Positions 25,479 through 33,257 of a stretch of DNA of 42,505 bases are shown piece after piece (position 1 is the first letter of the stretch; each line of letters starts with the position of its first letter). The stretch comes from Bacteroidales bacterium (GTDB lineage Bacteria > Bacteroidota > Bacteroidia > Bacteroidales > UBA932), in the NCBI GenBank assembly GCA_017556765.1, contig JAFYME010000071.1, positions 1 through 42,505 of the forward strand, written 5' to 3'. The position numbers and the translations under genes were made by a program. The notes beneath the pieces were generated by a model. It was not told where the DNA came from. It made no database searches and worked only from the letters and a program-made list of their open reading frames with translations.

Positions 25479-28250
25479 ATGCGCCTTTTGAAGAAACTTT
25501 CATTTGTCATTGCAGCGTTGCTGGCCTGTCTTTCTCTTTCTGCTCAGAACAACAAGCAGGAGGACAAGGATAGTCTTGTCGTGCTCCTCAGCTCCAAGTC
25601 TGCCCAGATGGTGGATGTGGAAGGGGCCCGTTACAGAAAGGTCATAGGCCCGGCCCGCTTCCTTCACAATAACACATACCTCATCTGCGATACAGCTCTT
25701 TGGAATGTCGAGAGCCAGATCATAGATGCATGGGGAAACGTGAGCATTCTTCAGGAAGAGACAGTATTGACAAGTGACAATCTTCAGTACATGATAAATC
25801 TGGACCTTGCGAAGTTCAGAGGTTCGGTCGTGCAGCTTACGGACAAAGATCATAATACCCTGAGGACCAGACATCTGGACTATAATACTAAAGACTCTGT
25901 CGCTATCTTCATGAACGGAGGATCCATGAGGGACAAGGACGGCCAGATCATTGAGAGCCGAACAGGAACATATGACTCGAAGATAAGCACATTCACATTC
26001 GATAACAATGTGAACATGTTTACAGACTCGATCTTCGTCAAGACAAACAGCCTGGTATATGAGTCGGACTACAACCTTGCAACATTCGGCCAGAGGACAG
26101 ATGCATGGAAGGACGAGAACATGCTTTCCGCCAACAGCGGCTGGTATGACAGAGGAAAGGAGATATTCTTCTTCAAGAATGACGTCCATGTGATGACTGA
26201 AGATCAGGAAGGCTGGTCGGACAGTCTGTATTTCTATAGGAACACCTCAGATGTGGAGATGCTCGGAAACGCTCAGGTCACTGATACAACCCGAAACGTC
26301 TTTGCTCTTGCTGGCAGGATCCATTACATGGATTCTTTGTCTAAGATAACTCTTACCCGCAAGCCGGCTGTGATTTCGCAGACGGAAGAGCAGGACGGTT
26401 CCATAGATACTGTATATCTTGGAGCGGACAAGCTTGTCTACTATACTCTTCTGAAAGGCAATATCAGCCCTGCAGTGATGTCAGATGCGGAAAACAGACT
26501 CAAGTCTCTTGCCGTCGATCCGGTAGGCGAGTTCCGCAGAAAAGCGGCCCAGGAAGCTGCCAAGGCTGCAGAGGAGGCTGCGAAGAACGATCCTAACAGG
26601 CCTCCGCAGGGCGGCCCGGGAGGTCCTGGAGGGCAGCTCAAGGGAGGCCCGGCTCAGGGACCTGCCCAGGGCCCTTCAAAGGGAGCGGCCAGAGGAGGAG
26701 CCAGGGCTAAGGCTTCCGCAGCGCCCCCTCAGCCTACTTTCAGAGGCATAGCACCGATGATGCCTGACAGTCTTTCCCGCAATGACTCCGTTTCGGTTCA
26801 GGATTCGCTGCCTGCAGCTCCAGTGCCGTCGGCTGCGATTGCAGATATGTCTGAGGGATTGCCGTCAGCAGATACTCTGGCAGTGTCGGATTCTGTTGCG
26901 GTTTCGGACTCTCTTGATGTTCCGAAAGGCCCGATTGACAGTACTAAGATAGGATTTCTCGAGGCGATAGGTAAGGTCAAGATATATAAGAAGAGCATGC
27001 AGGTAGTGTGCGACTCGCTTCTGTACTGCGATCTTGATTCGCTGGCCCGTCTTTTCAAGGAGCCTCTCATATGGCAGGAAGTGACGCGACAGTATTCTGC
27101 TGACAGCGTTTCTCTTGTGGTCAAGAACGGGGCCATGGACAAGGCCAGCCTCATGTCAAATTCATTCATCACAATTCAGGAGGATACTTCGCATTTCGAC
27201 CAGATCAAAGGTGCTGAGATGCTTGCATACTTCGATGAGAAGGGAGGTCTGAAGCGTTTTGATGTGCTTGGAGGAGCTTCTGCGCTGTTCTTCCTTGAGG
27301 AGAATGGTACATTGGCGACAGTGAACAAGACTGATTCGAAGATGCTTTCGGCGATCTTCAAGAACGGAGAGATCCAAAGGATATATTATTTCGAGTCTCC
27401 TAAGAACGACGGTTATCCTGTTGTGCAGCTGGCAGACGAAGAAAGCAAGCTGAAGGGTTTCAACTGGCAGCCGGAAAAGCGGCCAGCCGACCGCAATGCC
27501 GTAACGCCTCTTTCGCTTCGTCCTAGCCAGAGAAAGAGTTATGCAGCTCGCCCGAAAGCTGAGTTCAGGCAGACTGATATATATTTCCCAGGATATATGA
27601 ATGATGTCTATCGTCAGATAGAAGTCAAGGATTCGCTTCGTCAGGTACGCGAGAGAGAAAGAGCGATCGCTGAGCGTCAGGCAGAGGAAAGAGCCAGACT
27701 TGACTCCCTTGCGCTGAAGGACAGCCTTGCAGTAAGCGTCGATAGTCTTTTAGTAAGTGATTCACTTACAGTGGCTGCGGATTCTCTTGAAGCAGGAAGT
27801 GCCCTTCCGGTCAAGAAATCTCTCGGTATACCTCAGAAGGATTCTCTTTCATTATCACGTCCAGCTGTGTCGGATAGCTTGAGCGTCGCCGATTCTTCTG
27901 CTGTTAAGGTTCTGACTCCAGAAGAGATTGCCGCACAGAAGAAGGCGGAGAAGGAAAAACTCAAGGCGGAGAAGAAAGCTGCATTGGAGGAAAAGAAGAA
28001 AAAGAAGCAGGAAGAGCGCGAGGCACGATGGGCCGAGCTGGACAAGCGAGACGCCGACAAGGCAGCTGCCAAGGAGGCGAAGCGTCTTGAAAAGGAGCGC
28101 AAGCGTAAGCGAAAGGCTCTTGAAGATGCCGCCCGTCAGGCAGAAAAAGATGCCGCTGCTCTCGAAAAGTTCCGCCTCAAATATGAAAAGCGCAAAGCTA
28201 AGGAAGACGCCAAAGCTGCCCGCAAATCTGCCAAGTCTCGACATAGCTGA
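25479..28250 (+). CDS. OstA/LptD N-terminal-like secreted protein with long repeat-rich extensions
   Basis: 923 residues. A signal peptide (1-22) is followed by an OstA-like beta-jellyroll (about 35-340) with repeated phrases such as LTSDNLQYMINLDLAKFRGSV, STFTFDNNVNMFTD and VEMLGNAQVTD. This is the fold that shuttles LPS in LptA and LptD. Residues about 350-425 are a low-complexity Ala/Gly/Pro/Gln linker. A second OstA-like part spans about 480-650. Residues 700-830 carry many DSL repeats (SLALKDSLAVSVDSLLVSDSL) and the last 95 residues are Lys/Glu/Arg/Ala-rich coiled coil. No C-terminal barrel like LptD is seen. Its place after two chaperone genes supports an envelope-assembly role. Confidence 0.85.
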   Translation: MRLLKKLSFVIAALLACLSLSAQNNKQEDKDSLVVLLSSKSAQMVDVEGARYRKVIGPARFLHNNTYLICDTALWNVESQIIDAWGNVSILQEETVLTSDNLQYMINLDLAKFRGSVVQLTDKDHNTLRTRHLDYNTKDSVAIFMNGGSMRDKDGQIIESRTGTYDSKISTFTFDNNVNMFTDSIFVKTNSLVYESDYNLATFGQRTDAWKDENMLSANSGWYDRGKEIFFFKNDVHVMTEDQEGWSDSLYFYRNTSDVEMLGNAQVTDTTRNVFALAGRIHYMDSLSKITLTRKPAVISQTEEQDGSIDTVYLGADKLVYYTLLKGNISPAVMSDAENRLKSLAVDPVGEFRRKAAQEAAKAAEEAAKNDPNRPPQGGPGGPGGQLKGGPAQGPAQGPSKGAARGGARAKASAAPPQPTFRGIAPMMPDSLSRNDSVSVQDSLPAAPVPSAAIADMSEGLPSADTLAVSDSVAVSDSLDVPKGPIDSTKIGFLEAIGKVKIYKKSMQVVCDSLLYCDLDSLARLFKEPLIWQEVTRQYSADSVSLVVKNGAMDKASLMSNSFITIQEDTSHFDQIKGAEMLAYFDEKGGLKRFDVLGGASALFFLEENGTLATVNKTDSKMLSAIFKNGEIQRIYYFESPKNDGYPVVQLADEESKLKGFNWQPEKRPADRNAVTPLSLRPSQRKSYAARPKAEFRQTDIYFPGYMNDVYRQIEVKDSLRQVRERERAIAERQAEERARLDSLALKDSLAVSVDSLLVSDSLTVAADSLEAGSALPVKKSLGIPQKDSLSLSRPAVSDSLSVADSSAVKVLTPEEIAAQKKAEKEKLKAEKKAALEEKKKKKQEEREARWAELDKRDADKAAAKEAKRLEKERKRKRKALEDAARQAEKDAAALEKFRLKYEKRKAKEDAKAARKSAKSRHS

Positions 28251-28334
28251 TTCTTCACTTGCATACCTTGGCCGTTTCTCCTCTGAAAACAGACCAAGCT
28301 GTTCATAAAAATTACGATTTATATTTAAATATAA

Positions 28335-28384
28335 GACACCTCGGACATTTATCTGATCAGATTCGTCCGAGGTGTCAGTTTTAT
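28335..28384. terminator. Long palindromic terminator after the OstA-like gene
   Basis: GACACCTCGGAC (28335-28346) and GTCCGAGGTGTC (28365-28376) pair perfectly. The loop itself contains the palindrome ATCTGATCAGAT. T-rich sequence follows on both strands (AGTTTTATATAA on plus), so it could act in both directions. Confidence 0.75.
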
Positions 28385-28388
28385 ATAA

Positions 28389-28456
28389 GGGAAGGCAGAT
28401 GAATTGGCAGTAATGCCATGTTTTAAACTTATTGTCATGAGAAAATCTGCCTTCCC
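28389..28456. repeat. Large inverted repeat in the 28.3-28.7 kb gap
   Basis: GGGAAGGCAGAT (28389-28400) pairs with ATCTGCCTTCCC (28445-28456) across a 44-nt loop that contains a small TTGGCAGTAATGCCA hairpin. Function unknown. Confidence 0.75.
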
Positions 28457-28480
28457 TGGTATTGTTCATTACCTTATAAT

Positions 28481-28617
28481 AAAAAGGTGCAGTCCGGCCC
28501 ACACCTCTCTAAGCTTACCACGGCTCGATTGAATGATAGGTCGTCCTGCACCAAGGGTACAAGACCACCTATCGCCCTATCAATCATTCAGTTTGTGGTA
28601 ATTTAGAGAGGTGACGA
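28481..28617 (-). ncRNA. Candidate structured small RNA, 6S-like architecture
   Basis: On the minus strand a closing stem (CACCTCTCTAA with TTAGAGAGGTG, then TTACCAC with GTGGTAA; 28613-28595 with 28521-28502) leads to a large asymmetric internal bubble. The apical hairpin is GATAGGT-G-GTCTTG with CAGGAC-G-ACCTATC (28573-28535). The 3' side ends CTGCACC followed by TTTTTATT, like an intrinsic terminator. A TACATTTG promoter element lies upstream at 28682-28675. Stem, central bubble and apical hairpin is the layout of 6S RNA, which mimics an open promoter. Structure is seen; identity is inferred. A mobile palindromic element is the alternative. Confidence 0.45.
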
Positions 28618-28674
28618 TAGGGGTAAAAGTATGTATAGTCTGTCTGACTTGTTGTAAATCAAATCTTTCAAAGA

Positions 28675-28682
28675 CAAATGTA
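28675..28682 (-). promoter_or_regulatory. Possible promoter of the candidate small RNA
   Basis: The minus strand reads TACATTTG, pointing toward the structured region. It implies a transcript of about 190 nt to the T-run at 28485-28481. No good -33 element is obvious. Confidence 0.4.
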
Positions 28683-28732
28683 GCAAATTTCAGTTAAAAT
28701 CCGTATCTTGTAGAAAGATTTACAACTGATAT

Positions 28733-30385
28733 ATGAAAGAGCTGATACTCAAACTGACATGTTTAGCTTTGGTCATTCCGACCCTATTTTCATGCAGTAG
28801 CCCTGCAGCGCAAAGAACATTGAACGATGTCGAATCCTATATCATCGAACGTCCGGACAGTGCTCTGGCTGTATTGGATTCCATGGACCGTGCCCTTCTG
28901 ACTACCGATCGTCTGAAGGCCCATCATGCACTTCTGCATGCCATGGCCTTGGACAAGAACTATATAGATGTCACCGACGATTCACTAGCCAGCGTCGCAC
29001 TTGATTATTATTCCCGTAAAGGACCGAAGAAATATGAGGCCCGTTCACGGTATTATCTGGGACTGTCTTACTTTTATGCCGGGGATTTAAGTAAGGCGAT
29101 TCTGGAAACGACAAAGGCCGAGGAAGTGGCTGTGGGAAATGATAGCCTTTATTTGGGTTTTGTTAAAGTGCTTCAAGCTGACATTTATTCGAAAACACAT
29201 AATGATGTTGATGAGTCCGGAGCTTTGATGCAAGCTGTTGAAATTTATAAGGATATAGAATCAGATTATTACTTGATGGTAGCTGAATTGAGGTTAGCTC
29301 AAGCTTTATTAAATCAAGGTAATTTCTACGATGGCGAATCAATTTTACATAAATTGATTTATGCAAATCAGGTTAATGAAGATGCAAGACTATCGGCTAT
29401 TGTAACCTATGCTTTTATGAAAGCGACTCAAGAGAACCCTGATTATAGAGCAGCTACGGAGTACTACTCTGAAATCTATGAACAATACAATGGAAGGTTT
29501 ATGAAACCTAAAGATTATTGGGCATATGCTTTTTCATTAGAGCAGATTGGCAGAAGTGGAGAGTCTGAAGATTTTGTATCTCAACTATTTCAGATAGATT
29601 CATCGGTTACAGCATATTATTGGCGTTATAGGATTGAAAAGTATAAAGGGAATGATTTGGCGGCGTTGCCCTTCTTAGAAAAAGCTTTAATCAAAAATAA
29701 TATTGAGGTTACAGAAACTTTGAAACAATCTGTTGCTCGCATCCAAAAGGATTATTATGAGAGTCAATATCGTGAAGCTGCTCTACTGGTCCGTTTGAGG
29801 AATCAAATGATAGTTCTAGTGCTTTCTTTGTCGATATTACTCATCTTACTGTTATGCTATATGGTTAATAGATATGTCAACAGGCAGAGAGTGGAGAGAG
29901 AAAAGATGATGGAGTATGTTGAGGAGATAAAGCGCCAATTGGTTCAGGCCAAAGACGAAGACTATCCTTTGTTGAAAAAGCGCTTTATCGATTTGTATAA
30001 ATCCCGTTTCGAGACTATAGGTACTTTATGTGAACAGTATCTCCAGAATAAGGATAGGAATGATGTGGAGAAGGTGATGTATCAGAAGATGCTTATTATG
30101 ATAGAGGAAATCCGTAATGATAATGTCCGCAAGGTCAAGTTTGAGTCTTTGCTGAATTCCGAATTGGACGGAATCATGCAGAACTTCCGTAATGAGATGC
30201 CGAAGTCAAAAGAATGGGAGGTCACGATGTTCAGTTATCTGGTTGCAGGCTTTGATGCGACGATGATTTCCAGACTGATGGATATACCTCTGAATAATGT
30301 TTATGCATACAAGCGACGCCTCAAGCTCAAGATAGAGGATAAGAAACCGGAGCATTATGTTCAGTTTCTTGAGATGATCTCCTGA
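28733..30385 (+). CDS. TPR lipoprotein with one transmembrane helix and a C-terminal HTH (putative membrane regulator)
   Basis: 550 residues. The lipobox TLFSC gives C21. Residues about 40-340 are TPR-like helical repeats (YEARSRYYLGLSYFYAGDLSKAILETTKAE). A transmembrane helix lies at about 361-384 (MIVLVLSLSILLILLLCY), then a coiled coil. The C-terminal region (FSYLVAGFDATMISRLMDIPLNNVYAYKRRLKLKI) looks like a sigma-region-4/LuxR-type helix-turn-helix. The TPR part would be periplasmic and the HTH cytoplasmic. It resembles the protein at 34133-35593. Codon use in roughly 29150-29780 is AT-richer than at either end. It may regulate the following small secreted-protein genes; that is inference. 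Confidence 0.85.
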   Translation: MKELILKLTCLALVIPTLFSCSSPAAQRTLNDVESYIIERPDSALAVLDSMDRALLTTDRLKAHHALLHAMALDKNYIDVTDDSLASVALDYYSRKGPKKYEARSRYYLGLSYFYAGDLSKAILETTKAEEVAVGNDSLYLGFVKVLQADIYSKTHNDVDESGALMQAVEIYKDIESDYYLMVAELRLAQALLNQGNFYDGESILHKLIYANQVNEDARLSAIVTYAFMKATQENPDYRAATEYYSEIYEQYNGRFMKPKDYWAYAFSLEQIGRSGESEDFVSQLFQIDSSVTAYYWRYRIEKYKGNDLAALPFLEKALIKNNIEVTETLKQSVARIQKDYYESQYREAALLVRLRNQMIVLVLSLSILLILLLCYMVNRYVNRQRVEREKMMEYVEEIKRQLVQAKDEDYPLLKKRFIDLYKSRFETIGTLCEQYLQNKDRNDVEKVMYQKMLIMIEEIRNDNVRKVKFESLLNSELDGIMQNFRNEMPKSKEWEVTMFSYLVAGFDATMISRLMDIPLNNVYAYKRRLKLKIEDKKPEHYVQFLEMIS

Positions 30386-30437
30386 CAGATGGGGCAAACG
30401 GTCTTTTGTTAATCCGTTGATAAACAGCTGCTTAGCT

Positions 30438-30476
30438 AAAAGTGTAAGATTTAATTGTCTTACACTTTTGTATTTT
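30438..30476 (+). terminator. Intrinsic terminator after the TPR regulator
   Basis: AAAAGTGTAAGA and TCTTACACTTTT form a perfect 12-bp stem with an 8-nt loop, followed by GTATTTTATT. Confidence 0.85.
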
Positions 30477-30565
30477 ATTGATTATCAATAATATATGAGT
30501 GTGGTATTTCTGTTTTTGTAAGTTTTTTTCTTCTGGTAAATTGTTCTGCTGTGGATATATCACGA

Positions 30566-30573
30566 TATCTTTA
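30566..30573 (+). promoter_or_regulatory. Probable -7 element of the DUF3244-like gene
   Basis: TATCTTTA differs from TAnnTTTG only in the last base and lies 23 nt before the ATG at 30597. Confidence 0.35.
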
Positions 30574-30596
30574 CGGCGTTTTAAACTTAATTTATC

Positions 30597-30974
30597 ATGA
30601 GAAAAATTCTATTATTGATGGCTGTACTGCTGCCTCTTTCGTTATTCGGGATGAATGACGAAAATGAAAAAGTGGTAATGAAGATTCCGTTGAAATTTGA
30701 ACAAGGAACGAAAATCAATCGCAATCTTCAGGAGGAACCTATTGAGTCTTATTATTATGGCTTAATGAACACAATTATTACTAATGTGTTCAGTGATCTT
30801 GGTGAGATCTTTCTGACGGTTACAAACTACTCTACCGGCGAAGTCTGGTACGACACGTTTGATTCGGGAACATCGCCTCAGTTTGCCACGATGATATCAG
30901 GGGCCCCTGGATATTATGATGTTGTCTATTTTACAGAATCAGGATATTGTTACCACGGGAACATTCAATTCTAA
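30597..30974 (+). CDS. Small secreted DUF3244-like protein
   Basis: 125 residues with a signal peptide (MRKILLLMAVLLPLSLFG). The mature part has alternating strands (IESYYYGLMNTIITNVFSDLGEIFLTVTNYSTGEVWYDTF.. APGYYDVVYFTESGYCYHGNIQF), an immunoglobulin-like pattern that fits the DUF3244 family of Bacteroidota secreted proteins. Function unknown. It lies downstream of a TPR/HTH regulator, from which a terminator separates it. Confidence 0.8.
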   Translation: MRKILLLMAVLLPLSLFGMNDENEKVVMKIPLKFEQGTKINRNLQEEPIESYYYGLMNTIITNVFSDLGEIFLTVTNYSTGEVWYDTFDSGTSPQFATMISGAPGYYDVVYFTESGYCYHGNIQF

Positions 30975-31000
30975 GTATTATCATTAAATAATTAAGTCGT

Positions 31001-31876
31001 ATGAAAAGGTATATAATTTTGATATTATGTGTACTTTCATTACTCGTTGCTTGTGATAGAAATGAAAGTAATGATACAGCAATACAGAGTAATACAGAAG
31101 AACTGCTGGCCTACAATGAACTTTTAAGTGAATTACATCAGTATAATTCAAGCTATGGTATAGAAACAAGGGCCGGAGGTAAATTTTGGAAAAAGCTAGG
31201 TTGGATTGCCTTGTGTGATCTAGGTGGTTATGCTCTCCCCTTTTTCTTAGGTGTTCCTAGTAATGCATTAGGGATTTTTTTTGGCGTTATTTCCTCTATG
31301 GGTGCATTTGCGGATTCCGTAATTGATACAAGATCAAATGAGTTTAATGACCAATTTGTTTTAGGAAAGGAGGAATTGTACTTCGACCTTCCAATTAGTG
31401 ATATTCATGATTGTGATAGTGCTGGATATTGGCATAATTTGATTATTAATGATATTTATGAAATGGATTCAGTCTCCTTCTATACATATTCTAGTTATCA
31501 ACTCACATCTGTGGTTGAAACCGCAGTTTTAAACTATTTCCCAGCTTTTGAAATTCCAGATGACGCATATACTAAGATCGAGGATTTCAGAGAATTGCTT
31601 CTTACTTTTGAAAACCAGTCCATTGAGGAAACATTTCAGGGGTTGATTATAGCTTATCCGGAATTTTCTCAGGAATTAAGAATAATTCAGGCGTATTGTG
31701 AAGCAATTAATGAACTTGATGATGAAAAGATTCCGGACTATTCAACAGGTTTTAGACAAGTTGTTATAGACTCTAAAATTTCCGATCAATCTAAACAGAC
31801 CATTCGCTCGACTATTTCAGTTGCAGGAAGCAGTAAGCTGCTTTGGTCGGATTCTTCTGCTCAGCTGGATTTGTAA
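31001..31876 (+). CDS. AT-rich lipoprotein of unknown function
   Basis: 291 residues. The lipobox LLVAC gives C18. A GKFWKKLGW segment is followed by a hydrophobic Gly-rich stretch at about 70-108 (DLGGYALPFFLGVPSNALGIFFGVISSMGAFAD), reminiscent of glycine-zipper membrane segments. The rest is mostly helical and acidic. Codon use is clearly AT-richer than in flanking core genes, suggesting acquisition. No family recognised. Confidence 0.8.
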   Translation: MKRYIILILCVLSLLVACDRNESNDTAIQSNTEELLAYNELLSELHQYNSSYGIETRAGGKFWKKLGWIALCDLGGYALPFFLGVPSNALGIFFGVISSMGAFADSVIDTRSNEFNDQFVLGKEELYFDLPISDIHDCDSAGYWHNLIINDIYEMDSVSFYTYSSYQLTSVVETAVLNYFPAFEIPDDAYTKIEDFRELLLTFENQSIEETFQGLIIAYPEFSQELRIIQAYCEAINELDDEKIPDYSTGFRQVVIDSKISDQSKQTIRSTISVAGSSKLLWSDSSAQLDL

Positions 31877-31883
31877 ATAATCG

Positions 31884-31891
31884 TATATTTG
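31884..31891 (+). promoter_or_regulatory. -7 element of the small outer-membrane protein gene
   Basis: TATATTTG, 23 nt before the ATG at 31915. Confidence 0.6.
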
Positions 31892-31914
31892 CACTAAATA
31901 TTGCATTACTTGTT

Positions 31915-32451
31915 ATGAAAAGACTGTACTTTATACTGATAGCCTTATTTTTACTGATGGGTGAGGCTGTGTATGCGCGTGAAAATGGTATGCTTAAGCA
32001 TCTATATGCGAGTTGGTATGCTTCAACTTATGCTGCGGCGTCTCGTGACGACATAAATGGTGCTGATTGGAAGCGAAATCTTCTGAATCTCTCCGTGGGC
32101 TATCGTTTTAATGATTCGTGGAGTTTGTACATACCATATAATGTGGAACTGGTGCAGCATAACATGACAACCACTAAGAATTACTTTGATCAGGGTTCGA
32201 TAGGTATGGGTGCTTCCTATACCTTCAATATCTGTGATTCGAAGCGTATGTTTGAAGTATGTGCCTCAGTCGCTTCGACTCTTATGAAATCCACTCCGAG
32301 ATATCTTTCCTCAGATCTGATGATCAAGTACGGCTTTGATCTTGTCTGCTCGCCGACTATCGGAGTAGGAGTCATGTATCTTCATTCGTATGACAAATCT
32401 CTCGTAGACAGCTTTGCTTTTGGTATCGCAATCGGTTGCCTGATGTTTTGA
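31915..32451 (+). CDS. Small outer-membrane beta-barrel protein
   Basis: 178 residues from the ATG at 31915, right after the promoter. A signal peptide (to about residue 20, VYA) precedes alternating amphipathic strands (NLLNLSVGYRFNDSWSLYIPY, SIGMGASYTFNI, FAFGIAIGCLMF) ending in phenylalanine, the usual C-terminal signal of outer-membrane barrels. About eight strands fit this size. Ligand unknown. Confidence 0.8.
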   Translation: MKRLYFILIALFLLMGEAVYARENGMLKHLYASWYASTYAAASRDDINGADWKRNLLNLSVGYRFNDSWSLYIPYNVELVQHNMTTTKNYFDQGSIGMGASYTFNICDSKRMFEVCASVASTLMKSTPRYLSSDLMIKYGFDLVCSPTIGVGVMYLHSYDKSLVDSFAFGIAIGCLMF

Positions 32452-32527
32452 TACAGTCCCCAGTCCCTCATGGGAGTCGTTTCGTGCACCCTATGAGAGG
32501 AATTGATGGAAAAAATCCCTGCTGCCG

Positions 32528-32752
32528 TTGCTTTTGGATCCTGTTGCTGCCAAATGTTATTCGGGCATTACCTGCGTTCGTTCAGCTTGCTTAGCAATAC
32601 CTTGTCTTATAGCAGGAATACCGACACTATACGTATACTACTCACGCCTGAAGCAACTTGCAAGAGATTACAACGAAGGACACCGAAATCAAGATGTATC
32701 TCTCAACTTTGGTCGCAAGAACAACGGAATCGCCTTTGCCTTGAATTTCTGA
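32528..32752 (+). pseudogene. C-terminal remnant of a membrane protein
   Basis: An open frame encodes a hydrophobic segment (ACLAIPCLIAGIPTLYVYYSRLKQLARDYNEGH) followed by DVSLNFGRKNNGIAFALNF and a stop. This ending matches a common Bacteroidota membrane-protein C-terminus with a phenylalanine final residue. No proper start or N-terminal domain exists upstream, so it looks like the tail of a truncated gene. A terminator follows at 32783. Confidence 0.55.
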
Positions 32753-32782
32753 TAACTGCGGCATTCAATGATGATACAACAA

Positions 32783-32823
32783 GCAGCCACGAAACCTATA
32801 TTGCTTCGTGGCTGCTTCTTTAT
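32783..32823 (+). terminator. Intrinsic terminator after the gene remnant
   Basis: GCAGCCACGAA and TTCGTGGCTGC form a perfect 11-bp stem, followed by TTCTTTATTT. Confidence 0.85.
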
Positions 32824-32853
32824 TTGTGCTGTTTCCTGTTACTCCGCGTTAAT

Positions 32854-32931
32854 CTCCATTCCGATGAGGATGGCGTTCTTCATCTTGCCCTTTGCTGTGC
32901 CAGGATGTACGTTGCAGCCCTGGATGCGGAT
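32854..32931 (-). pseudogene. 78-bp fragment of pepT
   Basis: 73 of 78 bases match the pepT segment at 36081-36158, in the same orientation. It encodes 26 codons of PepT ([19 protein letters not shown]). Four of the five differences are synonymous in the PepT frame. It abuts a fragment of a different gene at 32937. Confidence 0.9.
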
Positions 32932-32936
32932 GGGAT

Positions 32937-33053
32937 TGGAAGTTGAAAGATAACTTGGACCTGAATGTCGGTATAGGTGTAAATTTGATGTATAAGATTA
33001 CTAATGATATTTTTGGTGCACTCCCAAGAGTATCACTTGGCTTCCAGTTCTAG
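32937..33053 (+). pseudogene. C-terminal fragment of an outer-membrane beta-barrel protein
   Basis: The frame reads [21 protein letters not shown].. PRVSLGFQF followed by TAG, three beta strands with the terminal phenylalanine of a barrel protein. The upstream part of the gene is missing and replaced by the pepT fragment. Confidence 0.6.
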
Positions 33054-33096
33054 TCAGTCGCAGGTCGCTACTAATTTCGTACATGTCTGGATTTTG

Positions 33097-33136
33097 CCGC
33101 GAAGTCAAAGAATCTTCCGAAACTTTGACTTCGTGG
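33097..33136. repeat. Free-standing 14-bp-stem palindrome
   Basis: CCGCGAAGTCAAAG and CTTTGACTTCGTGG pair over 14 bp (one G-T) around a 12-nt loop. There is no T-run on either side, so it does not look like a terminator. Confidence 0.7.
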
Positions 33137-33203
33137 TACTGGGATACAGACAAGTCAGACCGTAAAAGCAGGATACCCTGTTGTACTAGAATTATACATA
33201 AAA

Positions 33204-33243
33204 AAATCTCCGATTCATCGTAATGAGCCGGAGATCTTTTTTA
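33204..33243 (-). terminator. Terminator of tonB
   Basis: On the minus strand ATCTCCG..CGGAGAT is followed by TTTTTTTATG. T-runs occur on both sides, so it may act bidirectionally. Confidence 0.8.
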
Positions 33244-33257
33244 TGTGCTATGTCTGA

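Noticed and set aside
28335..28617. Riboswitch upstream of the TPR regulator
   Set aside because: I see no known aptamer signature, and the terminator-like T-run is on the opposite strand from the gene.
32503..32946. 147-codon ORF in the decayed region
   Set aside because: It crosses a terminator and the pepT fragment in the wrong strand and frame; the 32528 frame and the 32937 frame carry the recognisable protein remnants.
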